A DNA stretch of 64,000 nt from Smittia aterrima (Eukaryota > Arthropoda > Insecta > Diptera > Chironomidae): contig CP093829.1 of NCBI GenBank assembly GCA_033063855.1, positions 19,623,537 to 19,687,536 on the forward strand, written 5' to 3'. The notes below the pieces were generated by a model. The model did no database searches. It was not told the DNA's origin and worked only from the letters and a program-made list of their open reading frames with translations. Position numbers and translations under genes: made by a program. This document shows, piece after piece, positions 49,001 through 59,805 of the stretch (its first letter is position 1; each line of letters opens with the position of its first letter).

Positions 49001-51198
49001 GTGTTGTAGGCATATCCAGAGACATATTCGTTATTATACTTGTCGACTTTACTGTAACGACCAAGCTCAGCGAACACTGTGGACTGCTCAATATCATTTC
49101 CCTTTTTCATCACCAAAACACTTTGATCAACGCCAAGTAATCCAACGAACGAGTTTGGCTTTGAGTAAATGGAAATGTCGAGTTGTTCTCCAGGTTTTGC
49201 TTGATCCTTTGAAAGTTCGATGTCGATCTGAAAATATTTTCAATGAAGTTCGAAGCAGTTTCCAATGAAATGATGAAAAATCTTACAAAGTTTCGAAGTT
49301 CATTTCCAAATTCCACTTTCAATGAATCAGAAATAATTTCTCCGTCTTTTGTGATGTAATAAACGATCACATTCGCAGTTGGAACCATCGAAAAAGTTGG
49401 AATGAACTCAATCTGATGTTGCTTCTTGTTCTGACCATCAACGACTTTAGAGACGACAACTTCTCCTTTAGCAACGATTTGAAGAGTGAGTTGAGATAAA
49501 TCGTGAGTGGACAAAACTTCAATCTTCACATTTTGTGAGAGCTTTGGTCTGGAAAGTAAAATAAATTTGTTAACTTAAAGCTTCAATTCTCTCAAACTTC
49601 ACTCAAACTCACTTCTCTGTGACCAACTTTGCTTTAATATATTGATCACTTTCAGATTTTGCTTTCGAAGCACTTGTATCTTTTTGAGTATCAAAATATT
49701 TCGCAGTGACGTCGATTCTCGTTGTATTTCCTTCAAGCTCAATATCAAGCTCAGCGAATCCGTTTGATAAGAAAATTTCTTTCTTTTCTTCGAAAGACTT
49801 TTCATCTCGACATTCGTAAGTCTCTATGTGATTTGGCCTGGGACGAAAACCGTAAGTATGACCAAAATGATTTTGGGAATAGCCGTAATCATTATGATTG
49901 TAGTGGTCTTGATATCTTTCACAAGTTCTCATAACGTCGTAGTAATGTTTAACAATGAAGATTAAAGGATTCTTTGTATCGGTAATCGGCACATCTTTGT
50001 CGTGAGCTTTCACAATTGTTGTGACTTTGAATGGCAGTCCAGGTTTGAACATTTCAGAACTTTTCTTCAATTCCATCTTGTGGGGAGTTACGTGGATCGT
50101 AACTGTTGCCGTTGCGTTTTGTTCTTTTCCTGTGAGTTCTTCGGTGAAAGTTGCGAAAAGTTTCACAGTTCTTTCATAGGATTTGTCTTCGATTTTCAGC
50201 TCTTCATCGATATCAAACTCAACTGGTTTTTTGCCGTCGACGGAGACAGACTTTGATACTTTTGTTACGTCTCCATAATCTCCCCAAGTATAATAATCTT
50301 CAACTTCTGCTGTCACTGTTGCATTTCCTTTTGCGATTTTACCGAAAGTGTATTTTGCTTTAACTGTCGCTCTGATTTTTCCATCTTTGAAGTTTGCATC
50401 AGGATTTGCTTCGATCGTCACTTCGAACTTTGGCAAAACATATTCAGCCACTTCAAATTCCTTTGCAGTTATTTCTTCTCCGTTGAGTTTCACGTGAATC
50501 ATCCACGAACCCAAGACTGGAGAGTCAGAAAGTTGAAGCTCGCTCTGGAAAACTCCTTTCGTCAATGAAATGTCTTCGAATTGTTTGACTCTATTCTGAG
50601 CTCCGTCAGTAATGTAAGCTTCAACTTTTGATTTCTTCAACGGCTTCATATCAGCATCTAACACAAGAACTCTGAACTGAACCTTATCCGCCGGTTTATA
50701 AATTGATTTGTCGGTTTGCACAAACACTGAATGTTTTTTCACGTTCATGTCAAGTTTGACAATTTTTTCAAATTTCTCTCCTGATAAGCTTTTGGCCTCC
50801 AAAACGCATTCTCCTGCCTGCTGATCTTTGAGCTGTGATTCAAGGTTACAACCAATTTATTAATAAATTTTATTAATGAAGTCACTTACATCAAAGTCGA
50901 TTAGTTGAGTTCCATTTTTAAGCTCAACTTGTTTCTTCGCAAACGTTCCGCTTGGCACTTTTAAGTTTCTCAAGGAAATTTCCATCTTTTGTCCTTCATT
51001 GTACCCTTGAGCTGTTATTGAGACTTGATATTTCTCTTGAAAACGAAGAAGTCTCGGTCCAACAATTGTGAAGAACCTGAAAAAGGTTTTTTTATTGAAT
51101 TTAATCACTAATTTAATTTTAATAGGAGCTTACCCTTTGCAAGAAATAAGATCACAAAGCAAAAGTAAGAAAAATATTTTCACAATTTTAAATTTCAT
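46081..51198 (-). CDS. thioester-containing protein (TEP), copy A
   Basis: Ten exons on the minus strand: 51198-51134, 51076-50890, 50832-49613, 49548-49287, 49227-48942, 48884-48497, 48442-47786, 47731-46465, 46412-46259, 46199-46081; the total is exactly 1535 codons. A signal peptide (MKFKIVKIFFLLLLCDLISC) is followed by macroglobulin domains (YKPADKVQFRVLV, LGVDQSVL), a bait-like exon 6 (about residues 674-802), the VPDTITSW block, and the thioester motif GCGEQ at about 1027-1031. The alpha-helical thioester domain and a Cys-rich C-terminus (CDICNGAEECKQDC) complete it. TEPs are secreted complement/alpha-2-macroglobulin relatives that bind microbes or trap proteases in haemolymph. A furin-like RHKR lies near residue 905. 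Expression is probably induced by immune signals, but this is inferred. Confidence 0.93.
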
Positions 51199-51569
51199 TT
51201 TGAACTTTCTTCCTCAAAGTTTCGCGATTTACTGAATAATTTCGTTTCGAAGCTCGAACTTAAATGAAATATGTTTCATTTTAATAGAGGCTGGAGAATT
51301 CTGCTTATTATTTATTAAATCATCTTCCACACACGACTCGCTTATCACATTTGCACAAAGACACGAAAATTAATGATGAGTCGTTCTTCGAAGAAGGAAC
51401 AATTTTGTACGAGAGTTGATGTGTCGACTTGCTCAAGAGATGAACTGGCTGTTTCATCATTTTGGATCAATCGTTTTGGATCGATTGGAAGCTGGCTTGC
51501 TGACTCGATGTGAGTCGAGAAGTGACAGTTGTAGCTGGATTCTGGTGTAATTTCTCAAGCATGAAAGCG
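51199..51569. promoter_or_regulatory. 5' flank of TEP A, conserved in the 5' flank of TEP B
   Basis: This stretch aligns closely with 58987-59415 upstream of TEP B, apart from an indel of about 66 bp, and ends where the dispersed repeat begins. It contains TTATC (GATA-type) at about 51342 and GAGAATTCTG at about 51291, whose B counterpart GGGGAATTCT resembles an insect Rel/kappaB site. Promoter function is inferred from position and conservation. Confidence 0.45.
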
Positions 51570-52110
51570 TGAGGTTTTCATCCGAAATCCGAAGGATGGA
51601 ACACCCTTTTATAGTCGCTTTGTCCGGTGTCCGTTATTGAAATAACTCGCGAACGCGATGAGTTAGCGACTGAATTTCTTCACCAGCCAATAGATAATTT
51701 TAATTAAAAAAACCTGGAATCTCCATGAAAAGAATCTCCATATTTGTTTGTGGTTCGATTTTCTCGAGAACCGAAGCAGCTAGCTACTTACGGTTTTTGC
51801 CATTTGGTTCTTGATAGCTCAAGTAATTCGGGCCCACGGGGCTGGAGTCTTGTGAGCTCCATACTGGTGTGCTCAAAAGAATGCTTGGATTCCAGATCTG
51901 ACCGGATATGAGTCCACCTTCGACCAGCGCCAATTGAAACTTCTTTCCCTTTGACATTTCGACTATGCAAAACAAGCTCCACACATTGGATCCACCTCTG
52001 ATGAGCTCAGGGAGGAACTTCGTTCTCTTTAAGTAAAATTTCCCCTGTAACCAATCCAACGGATGGAAAACCCTACAGTTAGTTCGTTACGAACTTCTAC
52101 TGCCACTTGA
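51570..52110 (-). mobile_element. dispersed repeat, copy 1 (upstream of TEP A)
   Basis: About 540 bp homologous, in inverted orientation, to 55235-56266 and in the same orientation to 59416-59737. Read on the minus strand it starts with a palindrome (AGTTCGTAACGAACT) and TGTAGGGTTTTCCATCCG, and ends with a GGGTGTTCCATCCTTCGGA block and a related inverted piece, so both ends carry related sequences. It has one copy of the 130-bp unit that is triplicated in copy 2. It lies directly next to a gypsy-type protease fragment, so it may be the 3' end or LTR of that element, or an independent foldback-type element that recombined with it. Confidence 0.68.
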
Positions 52111-52405
52111 TTTTTTGAAGAATGATTTTGACGAATAATGTTATCCAATCGATGCCGAATCGATTAAGTTCAAGAGAGGAAACGTAGCAATCGCCGAAGT
52201 CTTCCTTACCGTCGACTTTGATTTCGCATGGGAAATTTCCAAGAAGAGGAATAGAATTGCCAGATGCACTATCTGCCTTCTTAGCGATGTTGTTGAGAGT
52301 TGGCTTGCCAAGCTTGATCCAATTCTTGCGCGAAATGATCGTGATGTCGGAGCCAGTGTCCAGTTGAAGTTTAAAATACGATCCGTTTATGTTTGGACAT
52401 ACTTG
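52111..52405 (-). mobile_element. Ty3/gypsy-type retrotransposon fragment: aspartic protease
   Basis: The minus-strand frame contains a retropepsin-like domain: catalytic triad context LQLDTGSDITII, a middle region with SASGNSIPLLGNFPC, and the closing FGIDWI block. The frame stops at 52097-52099. No reverse transcriptase or integrase follows, so only a piece of pol remains. On its other side the frame runs antisense into the Nxf2 fragment, an accidental join without meaning for the element. Similarity to the K02A2.6-like gypsy group is my recognition and not a search result. Confidence 0.75.
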
Positions 52406-52830
52406 CGTGAGTGGAATATTTGAATCGGAATTGGGAACGAACTTCCTCCTCGGATTTACCAGAAATTTCATCTTAGTTCCTTCGAGAAAAGGAGCTTTTA
52501 CGATTACAAATGAACAACTTTTCATTCATGATCCTCCAGTTGGCGCTAAACTTCAACCTATTGGTTTGCCAATGAATAATTTTGAGAGCGTGAAGGACTT
52601 GAAGCCAACAGAGGTCGAAGAAAGAAAAACCAAATTAATCCTCTTCCAAGATTTGACTGAACTGAAGAAAGAAGAATGCATTCGACAACTCGAGGAAAGC
52701 TTTTGGGATTTTAAAGTTGCACTGGCCACTTTCAATACAATGATGGACAGTAATAACATCGCTGACAACATGTTTGAGTTCAAGTAGATTGAAATGTATC
52801 AAAAGGATTTTATTCAATAAAAGCAACTCA
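52406..52830 (+). pseudogene. duplicated 3' end of Nxf2 (partial NTF2-like domain, UBA and 3' UTR)
   Basis: From GCGTGAGTGGAAT onward this segment matches 45617-46040 with about 7 mismatches in 430 bp. It holds the last about 130 codons of Nxf2, stop included (52785-52787), plus 3' UTR and poly(A) signal. The frame is intact: of the four coding differences three are silent and one is Val to Ile. It lacks a promoter, start codon and the first 780 residues, so it is most likely a gene fragment carried along by duplication of the TEP region. A retropepsin fragment abuts its left end. Confidence 0.88.
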
Positions 52831-52869
52831 AATTTAAAGCTGTAGAGTAATTATTGCAGCCACCGAGAA

Positions 52870-55800
52870 TTAGGTTAAGACAACGTTGATCTCTGATTGT
52901 TCACAATCTTGTTTGCATTCTTCGGCTCCATTGCAAATATCGCACAAAGAGATTTCTGGTGGATTGTAGAAGCTTCTGGCTCGTCGAGCTGTTGAATGAG
53001 AAAATAAATTAATTCGTTGAAATATTTTCTTTTATTTCTGAACTTACAACTGTCGTAATAATCATAGACGATCACTGGAGCAGGTTTCTGCAATGCGACG
53101 CTGTGAGTTCGATATGCTTTAAACGCTGGACAAAGTTTCTTCGTTCCAACATCGTCGAAGTAGACTACAACGATAGTTTCGCCTTCTTTCGTCTCAATTT
53201 TCTGGAAAATGATAAAAATTAGTTTTGAAACTTTTAAATTTCTAAACTTTTACCTTAACGTTCTCAGAAGCTTTCAACTCAGGCAAAGTGTCAGTATCGA
53301 AAGTGTAACCGCTTGGGAAAGAGAGTTCCATTACTGCCATGTTTGATTTGTCAGTCGTGGCATCGGCAACGAAACTTGTGCAAACTGTGAGATGCAAGAA
53401 ATCTTTGTTCGAATCTTTGTTGACGACTGGCTCAAGAGTGAATCGTGGCCATTCGCCTTCGTTCCTCAAGTTGTACTTGTACGAGATTTGAAGAATGCTG
53501 AAGCCTCGTCCTTGAGCTGTGACTTCAAAATCAGTTGCAGTTGCTGGCAATTCGTGTTTCTGGAGAATCAAAGAATTCTTCTCGTTGACGTTGAGGTTCG
53601 TCGTTGAGTCGCCGCTGTGCTTGATTGTCATGTCGATTTTGCTATTCGGAACATAAATCTTCGTCGCCAATTTCGAAAGAGCTTGAAGTCCAACGACTGT
53701 GTCTTGTGTCGATTGGAATCCTCCGTTCTCGTTACGTTGAGTCACAAGCCATTTCATGATTGGAACTGATTCAGTATCACGACCAGCTTCGACGAAAGCT
53801 TGAAGAGCGTAAGCTGACATTTCAACATTGACAGCGTTTGGTCGATAACTCCAAGGATTGGCCTCATCAGCCTTGGCAACAGGTTTCTCCCAATACATCA
53901 TTCCATTCTTGTTCTCAGATTTCCTCTCCAACTTAGCCAAGAAAAAATCTTTTAAGCTTTGTTTAGCTAACTGCAAAGCGTACGAAGCGATCGCAAGAGA
54001 ATAATTGTCTTCAAGAGTATCAAAATGTTTGACAATGAAATCCAAAGCTTTGTCAATTGTGCTTTGATAACTTTTGCTCTCGTCTTGATTCTCAAGGAAA
54101 GTGATCAAAGTGTAAGCGGTCAAAGCAATTCCATTTGCTGATCCTCCTTGCATGTCTTTGTGAGAAACGTGTCCGACTTCTGGGAAATTTCCATTTGCTG
54201 TTTGCACTTTTGAAAGGAACTCGAGAGCTTGCTTGATGATCTCTTCATCAACCAAAATGTATTTGGCTGCTTGTCGGAATGACTTGGCGACGAAAGCTGT
54301 CAACCAAGTGCTTCCTGACTTGTCACTTTTACCGAAAGCGCTGTACGATCCATCTTCGTGTTTGTAAGTCAATTCACGTTGATAACCTGATTCCATAAAC
54401 TTCTTCGCCTTTGATTCAATTTCTGGAGTCAATTTGTTGAGAGTTGTCAAATAATCCAAAACGACAATGTTTGGAACAAAGTTCAACATGTTCTGCTCTC
54501 CGCAGCCATAAGGAAGTTTACTAAACAAAAGAATTAAATGAAGTTCACGAAATGTAAATTCAGAACTCACATCAATTTGTCTAGGTTCTCGATTGATGGT
54601 CCTAAGATGTCACCAATGGCTGACGCTTCAATCTTTGTTGAGTCTGGAACTGCATTTGGTGGAATCGTGATGCTGATGTTTGACTTGAACTCTGGATTGT
54701 TTCTGAGATCGATGAAGACAGCTTTGTTCATGTATTGTGTGACTCCTTCAGGCTCAACGATCAATTGTCTCTCGACTCCATCGCCAGCAACATTTGAAGT
54801 AGCAACAACTTTGATTGTGATGTGACCAACTTTCAACGGACGAATCATAAATGGAACTGAAGTTCCGCTTTGTGACTTCACGAGAATTTTCTTCTTTCGT
54901 TGGGTCTCTAAAGCTCTTTTACGTCTTGTTGAACTTCCATCTTCTTTCACATCAGCAAACTCAAACTCTCCATCAGAATTGAAGAAAGTTACTTCAGCTT
55001 CTTGGTCGCTGTCTAAATAATTGAAGACAACGATTGGAATCGAGACAACTTCGCCACGTTTGATCGAGTAAGGAAGATTCGTTGAGACGAAGAATGGTTG
55101 GAAAACTGTGAACTTCGATGGTTGCCTTGTCAATCCTAAGCCAGTGACTGGATCGATCGAGAATCCTGTGATAATCCATGAAGTGATCGTGTCAGGAACT
55201 TTCTTTGAAAGAGAAGCATTCGATGTGCTGGAAGATAAAGAAACAAGTGGCAGTAGCAGTTCGTACCGAACTTACTGTAGGGTTTTTCATCCGTCGGACT
55301 GGTTACAGGGGACATTTTACTTAAAGGGAACATAGTTCCACTGTGAGCTCACCAGAGGTGGATCCAATGTATAGAGCTTGGATTTTCTGGGATTTATTGC
55401 TTAATCGTGACCAGCTGATCATTTCATGTAAAGAACGCAATGCTCTAACTCCAAAGGGAACGAAGTTCCACTCTGAGCTCACCAGAGGTGGATCCAATGT
55501 ATAGAGCTTGGATTTTCTGGGATTTATTGCTTAATCGTGACCAGCTGATCATTTCATGTAAAGAACGCAATGCTCTAACTCCAAAGGGAACGAAGTTCCA
55601 CTCTGAGCTCACCAGAGGTGGATCCAATGTGTGGAGCTTTGATTTTCTGGGATTTATCGCTTAGTCGTGACCAGCTGATCATTTCATGTAAAGAACGCAA
55701 TGCTCTAACTCCAAAGAGAAAGAAGTTTCACTTGGCGCTGGTCGAAGGTGGACTCATATCTGGTCAGCTCTGGGATCCAATCATTCGTTTGAGCACGCTC

Positions 55801-58800
55801 AACATTTCTTGTGAAGAAGCATCAGCGGAAATGTTAAAAAAGCTGAATAAATCGAAAATGTTTGAAAAATTTGTATGGAGCTCACCAGACTTCAGCCCCG
55901 TGGGCCCGAACCACTTGAGCTATCAAGTCCATCTAAGGAGGTTTTCGTCTCATTCATAAATAGAACTAAATGGCAAAAACCAAAAGTAGCTAGCTGCTTT
56001 CGTTCTCGAGAAAATCGAATCACAAGCAAAAATCGACTTTTTGTATGGAGATTCCAGGTTTTGGGCCCGTGGGCCTGATCCTGATGAGCTAGCCAAAAAT
56101 CCTCAAAAGTTGTTTTCCCAAATAAAATTCTCTATCGACTGGTGAAGAAATCAATTCGCTAGCTCATTGCGTTCGCGAGTTATCTCAATAACGGACCACG
56201 GACCACGGACCACGGACAAAGCGACCACAATAGGGTGTTCCATCCTTCGGATGAAAAACCCTAAAAATTTAGTTTCTTGTAGAAATAAAGAAATAAAAAT
56301 TTCTTACGTTGAATTGAAGTCGAAAGTGTCAAACAAGAAAGTTTCTGGGAAAGTTTTTCTGATCTCGAAAGATGGCGGATCAACTTTCTTCACACTTTTT
56401 CGCTCTTCTGAAATATTTGATTCGTATTCTCTTGCCATTTCTGGTAGTGGATCAGAAACTCTATTAGAACCTCCTGCATACAATCCGACACCTTGACTTG
56501 CAGCCGGTCGAGATCCATATCCGCCGCCACGAGCTGCTGAAGCGGATGAGGCACTTGCAATGAAATATCTGTTAAAGTTATGTCCGCTAGCCATCCTATT
56601 CACCGGATAGTATTCATTTTGAATTGGACCATAATATCTTGGAATGTAAGGAGCAGCTGGAATTAAACTTACGAATGAGTTTTTCCATTACAGTTTTCTA
56701 AATTTAGACTCACAATATTCTTTCTTTGCGTTTGTAATCACAACTGCATCAGATGAACTAAAATCGCTCAAAGTGTTGTAGTCAAAGCCAATGGACCATT
56801 CGTAATTATACTTGTCTACTTTACTGTAACGACCAAGCTCAGCGAACACAGTCGACTGCTCAATATCATTTCCCTTCTTCAACAGCAAAACACTTTGATC
56901 AACTCCAAGCAATCCAACGAACGAGTTCGGCTTTGAATAAACGGAAATGTCGAGTTGTTCTCCAGGTTTTGCTTGATCCTTTGAGAGTTCGATGTCGATC
57001 TGAAAAGATTTTCAATGAAGTTTCAAGCAATTTCCAATGAAATGATGAAAAAAACTTACAAAGTTTCGAAGTTCATTTCCAAATTCAACTTTCAATGAAT
57101 CAGAAATAATTTCTCCGTCTTTTGTGATGTAATAAACGATCACATTCGCAGTTGGAACCATCGACAAAGTTGGAATGAACTCAATCTCATGTTGCTTCTT
57201 GTTCTGACCATCAACGACTTTAGAGACGACAACTTCTCCTTTGGCAACGATTTGTAAAGTGAGTTGAGACAAATCGTGAGTGGACAAAACTTCAATCTTC
57301 ACATTTTGTGAGAGCTTTGGTCTGGAAAGTAAAATAAATTTGTTAACTTAAAGCTTTGATGCCGCTTCACACAAACTCACTTCTCTGTGACCAACTTTGC
57401 TTTAATGTATTGTTCACTTTCTGCATCAGCTTTCGAAGCACCTGCCTCTCTTTGAGTGTCAAGATATTTTGCAGTGACGTCGATTCTTGTAGCATTTCCT
57501 TGAAGCTCAATATCAAGCTCAGCAAATCCGTTTGACGGAAAAATTTCTTTCTTTTCCTCAAAAGTTTTTTCATCTCGACATTCGTAAGTCTCTATGGTAG
57601 GAGGCGGCCTGGGAGGAAGACCGTAAGTATGACCGGAAGGAGATGAACGTTGCGAAAAGCCGTAATCGTAATGATCGTAGCGGTATTTATATCTTTCACA
57701 AGTTCTCATGACATCGTAATAACGTTTAACAGTGAAGATTAAAGGATTCTTCGAATCAGTAATCGGCGCATCTTTGTCGTGAGCTTTCACAATTGCTGTG
57801 ACCTTGAATGGCAGTCCAGGCTTGAATTTTTCAGAGCTTTTCTTCAATTCAATCTTATGAGGAGTTACGTGAATCTTGACAGTAGCTGTTGCGTTTTGCT
57901 CTTTTCCTGTGAGTTCTTCAGTGAAAGCTGCGAAAAGTTTCACAGTTCTTTCGGTGTATTTTTCTTTGATTTTCAGCTCTTCCTCGATGTCAAACTCAAC
58001 TGGCTTTTTGCCATCGACGGAGACTGACTTTGACACTTTCACTTTCGGCTGTCTGGAACCGCCATAGCCTCTCCTAAAAGGATATTCTTCAACTTCTGCT
58101 GTCACTGTTGCATTTCCTTTTGCGATTTTACCGAAAGTATATTTTGCTTTGACTGTCGCTCTGATTTTTCCGTCTTTAAAGTTCGCTTCAGGATTTGCAT
58201 CGATCGTCACTTCGAACTTTGGCAAAACATATTCAGCCACTTCAAATTCCTTTGCAGTTATTTCTTCTCCGTTGAGTTTCACGTGAATCATCCACGAACC
58301 CAAGACTGGAGAGTCAGACAATTGAAGCTCGCTCTGGAAAACTCCTTTCGTCAAAGAAATGTCTTCGAATTGTTTGACTCTATTTTGAGCTCCGTCAGTA
58401 ATGTAAGCTTCAACTTTTGATTTCTTCAACGGCTTCATATCAGCATCTAACACAAGAACTCTGAACTGAACCTTATCTGCCGGCTTATAAATTGATTTGT
58501 CAGTTTGCACAAACACTGAATGTTTTTTCACGTTCATGTCAAGTTTGACAATTTTTTCGAATTTCTCTCCCGATAAGCTTTTGGCCTCCAAAACGCATTC
58601 TCCTGCCTGCTGATCTTTTAGCTGTGATTCAAAATTACAATCAATTTATTAATAAATTTTATTTAGGAAATCACTTACATCAAAGTCGATTAGTTGAGTT
58701 CCATTTGTAAGCTCAACTTGTTTCTTCGCAAACGTTCCGCTTGGCACTTTTAAGTTTCTCAAGGAAATTTCCATCTTTTGTCCTTCATCGTACCCTTGAG

Positions 58801-58986
58801 CCGTTATTGAGACTTGATATTTCTCTTGAAAACGAAGAAGTTTCGGTCCAACAATTGTGAAGAACCTGAAAAAGTTATTTTATTGAATTTAATCACAAAT
58901 TTAATTTTAACAGGAGCTCACCCTTTGCAAGAAATGAAATCACAAAGCAAAAGTACAAAAAATATTTTCACAATTTTAAATTTCAT
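52870..58986 (-). CDS. thioester-containing protein (TEP), copy B
   Basis: Ten exons on the minus strand: 58986-58922, 58865-58679, 58621-57381, 57321-57060, 56999-56714, 56656-56308, 55227-54571, 54520-53254, 53201-53048, 52988-52870; the total is exactly 1529 codons. Eight of ten exons have the same length as in copy A; exon 3 is 21 nt longer and exon 6 is 39 nt shorter, both in frame. GCGEQ, VPDTITSW and the Cys-rich C-terminus are intact. Differences from A cluster in two exon 3 loops and in the bait-like exon 6 (Ala/Ser/Gly-rich, ending at the shared EERKSVKKVDPP). The intron between exons 6 and 7 is 1080 bp against 54 bp in A because of a repeat insertion. The furin-like site reads RRKR. 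Confidence 0.92.
55325..55712. repeat. 130-bp tandem repeat, about three copies
   Basis: The block from TCCACTSTGAGCTCACCAG through AACGCAATGCTCTAACTCC recurs with a period of 130 bp (for example TGCTCTAACT at 55441, 55571 and 55701). The second and third units are almost identical; the first differs slightly (for example ACATAGTTCC). The corresponding part of repeat copy 1 has only one unit. Confidence 0.9.
56192..56220. repeat. short 7-bp tandem repeat (CGGACCA)
   Basis: CGGACCA is repeated three times, followed by CGGACAA, near the end of repeat copy 2. Copy 1 has the related but shorter CGGACACCGGACAAAG at the same relative place. Confidence 0.85.
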
Positions 58987-59415
58987 TTTGAACTTTCTTC
59001 CTCAAAATTTCGCGATTTACTGAATAATTTTGTTTTGAAGCTCGAACTTAAATGAAATCTGTTTCATTTTAATCGAGGCTGGGGAATTCTGTTTATTATT
59101 TATTAAATCATCTTCCACACATGATTCGCTTATCACATTTCCAGCGAATTTTACGAGCTCGTACTCAATCAGCTTATTTTTTTTTGAAGTCAAATCTTAC
59201 CACGAACTATTTGCACAGAGACACGATAATTAATAATGAGTCGTTCTTCGAAGAAGGAACAATTTTGTACGAGAGTTGATGTGTCAATAGGCTCAAGAGA
59301 TGGCTGTTACATCATTTTGGATCAATCGTTTTGGATCGATTGGAAGCTGGCTTGCTGACTCGATGTGAGTCGAAAAGTGACAGCTGGATTCTGGTGTAAT
59401 TTCTCAAGCATAAAA
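58987..59415. promoter_or_regulatory. 5' flank of TEP B
   Basis: Homologous to the TEP A 5' flank with an extra stretch near 59140-59205. It holds GGGGAATTCT at about 59088, which resembles an insect Rel/kappaB site, with GATA-type TTATC about 45 bp away. Both are short motifs that could occur by chance. Confidence 0.4.
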
Positions 59416-59737
59416 GCTATTGAAATAACTCGCGAACGCGATGAGCTAGCGAAATAATTTCTTCACCAGCCAATAGATAATTTTATTTAAAAAAACCTGG
59501 AATCTCAATAAAAAAGAATTTCGATATTTGTTTGTGGTTCGATTTTCTCGAGAACCGAAGCAGCTACAAGCTACCTACTGTTTTTGCCATTTGGTGATCT
59601 TGATAGCTCAAGTGGTTCGGACCCACGGGATAGAAGTCTGGTGAGCTCCATACAAATGTTTTAAACTTTTTCGATTTATTCAGATTTCTTAACATTAACC
59701 CTGACACTTCTTCACGAGAAAAGTAGATGTATTTCAA
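59416..59737 (-). mobile_element. dispersed repeat, copy 3 (truncated, between TEP B and TEP C)
   Basis: Homologous to the outer part of repeat copies 1 and 2 (CGCGAACGCGATGAGCTAGC, GAGCTCCATACAAATGTTTT and the segment ending ACACTTCTTCACGAGAA). It sits at the same place relative to TEP B as copy 1 does to TEP A (after TTTCTCAAGCAT), so insertion probably came before the duplication. The outermost about 70 bp and the 130-bp unit are missing. It abuts a degraded match to the Nxf2 3' UTR. Confidence 0.75.
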
Positions 59738-59805
59738 AAGAATTTAGTTTTATTAAATAAAAGAAAGTCAAATTTAAACCTTAAGAATAATTACTACATC
59801 GAGTA

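Larger units (their letters stand above)
55235..56266 (+). mobile_element. dispersed repeat, copy 2, inserted in the exon 6-7 intron of TEP B
   Basis: About 1030 bp absent from the same intron of TEP A and TEP C. It starts with CAAGTGGCAGTAG, the near-palindrome AGTTCGTACCGAACT and TAGGGTTTTTCATCCG, and ends with CGGATGAAAAACCCTA, so the outer blocks are inverted relative to each other. Orientation is opposite to copies 1 and 3. The last 33 bp can fold on themselves (AGGGTGTTCCATCC against GGATGAAAAACCCT). It contains a triplicated 130-bp unit and a short 7-bp array. No transposase was seen, so it is probably nonautonomous or a solo terminal part. Confidence 0.78.

Noticed and set aside
52389..52787. 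132-codon frame as a possible new small gene
   Set aside because: It is the copied 3' end of Nxf2. The first few codons come from flanking element sequence; no promoter is evident.
53242..54570. TEP B exon 8 starting at an internal upstream start codon
   Set aside because: The extra N-terminal residues are intron sequence; the acceptor at 54521-54523 gives LIKLPYGCGEQ, matching the family.
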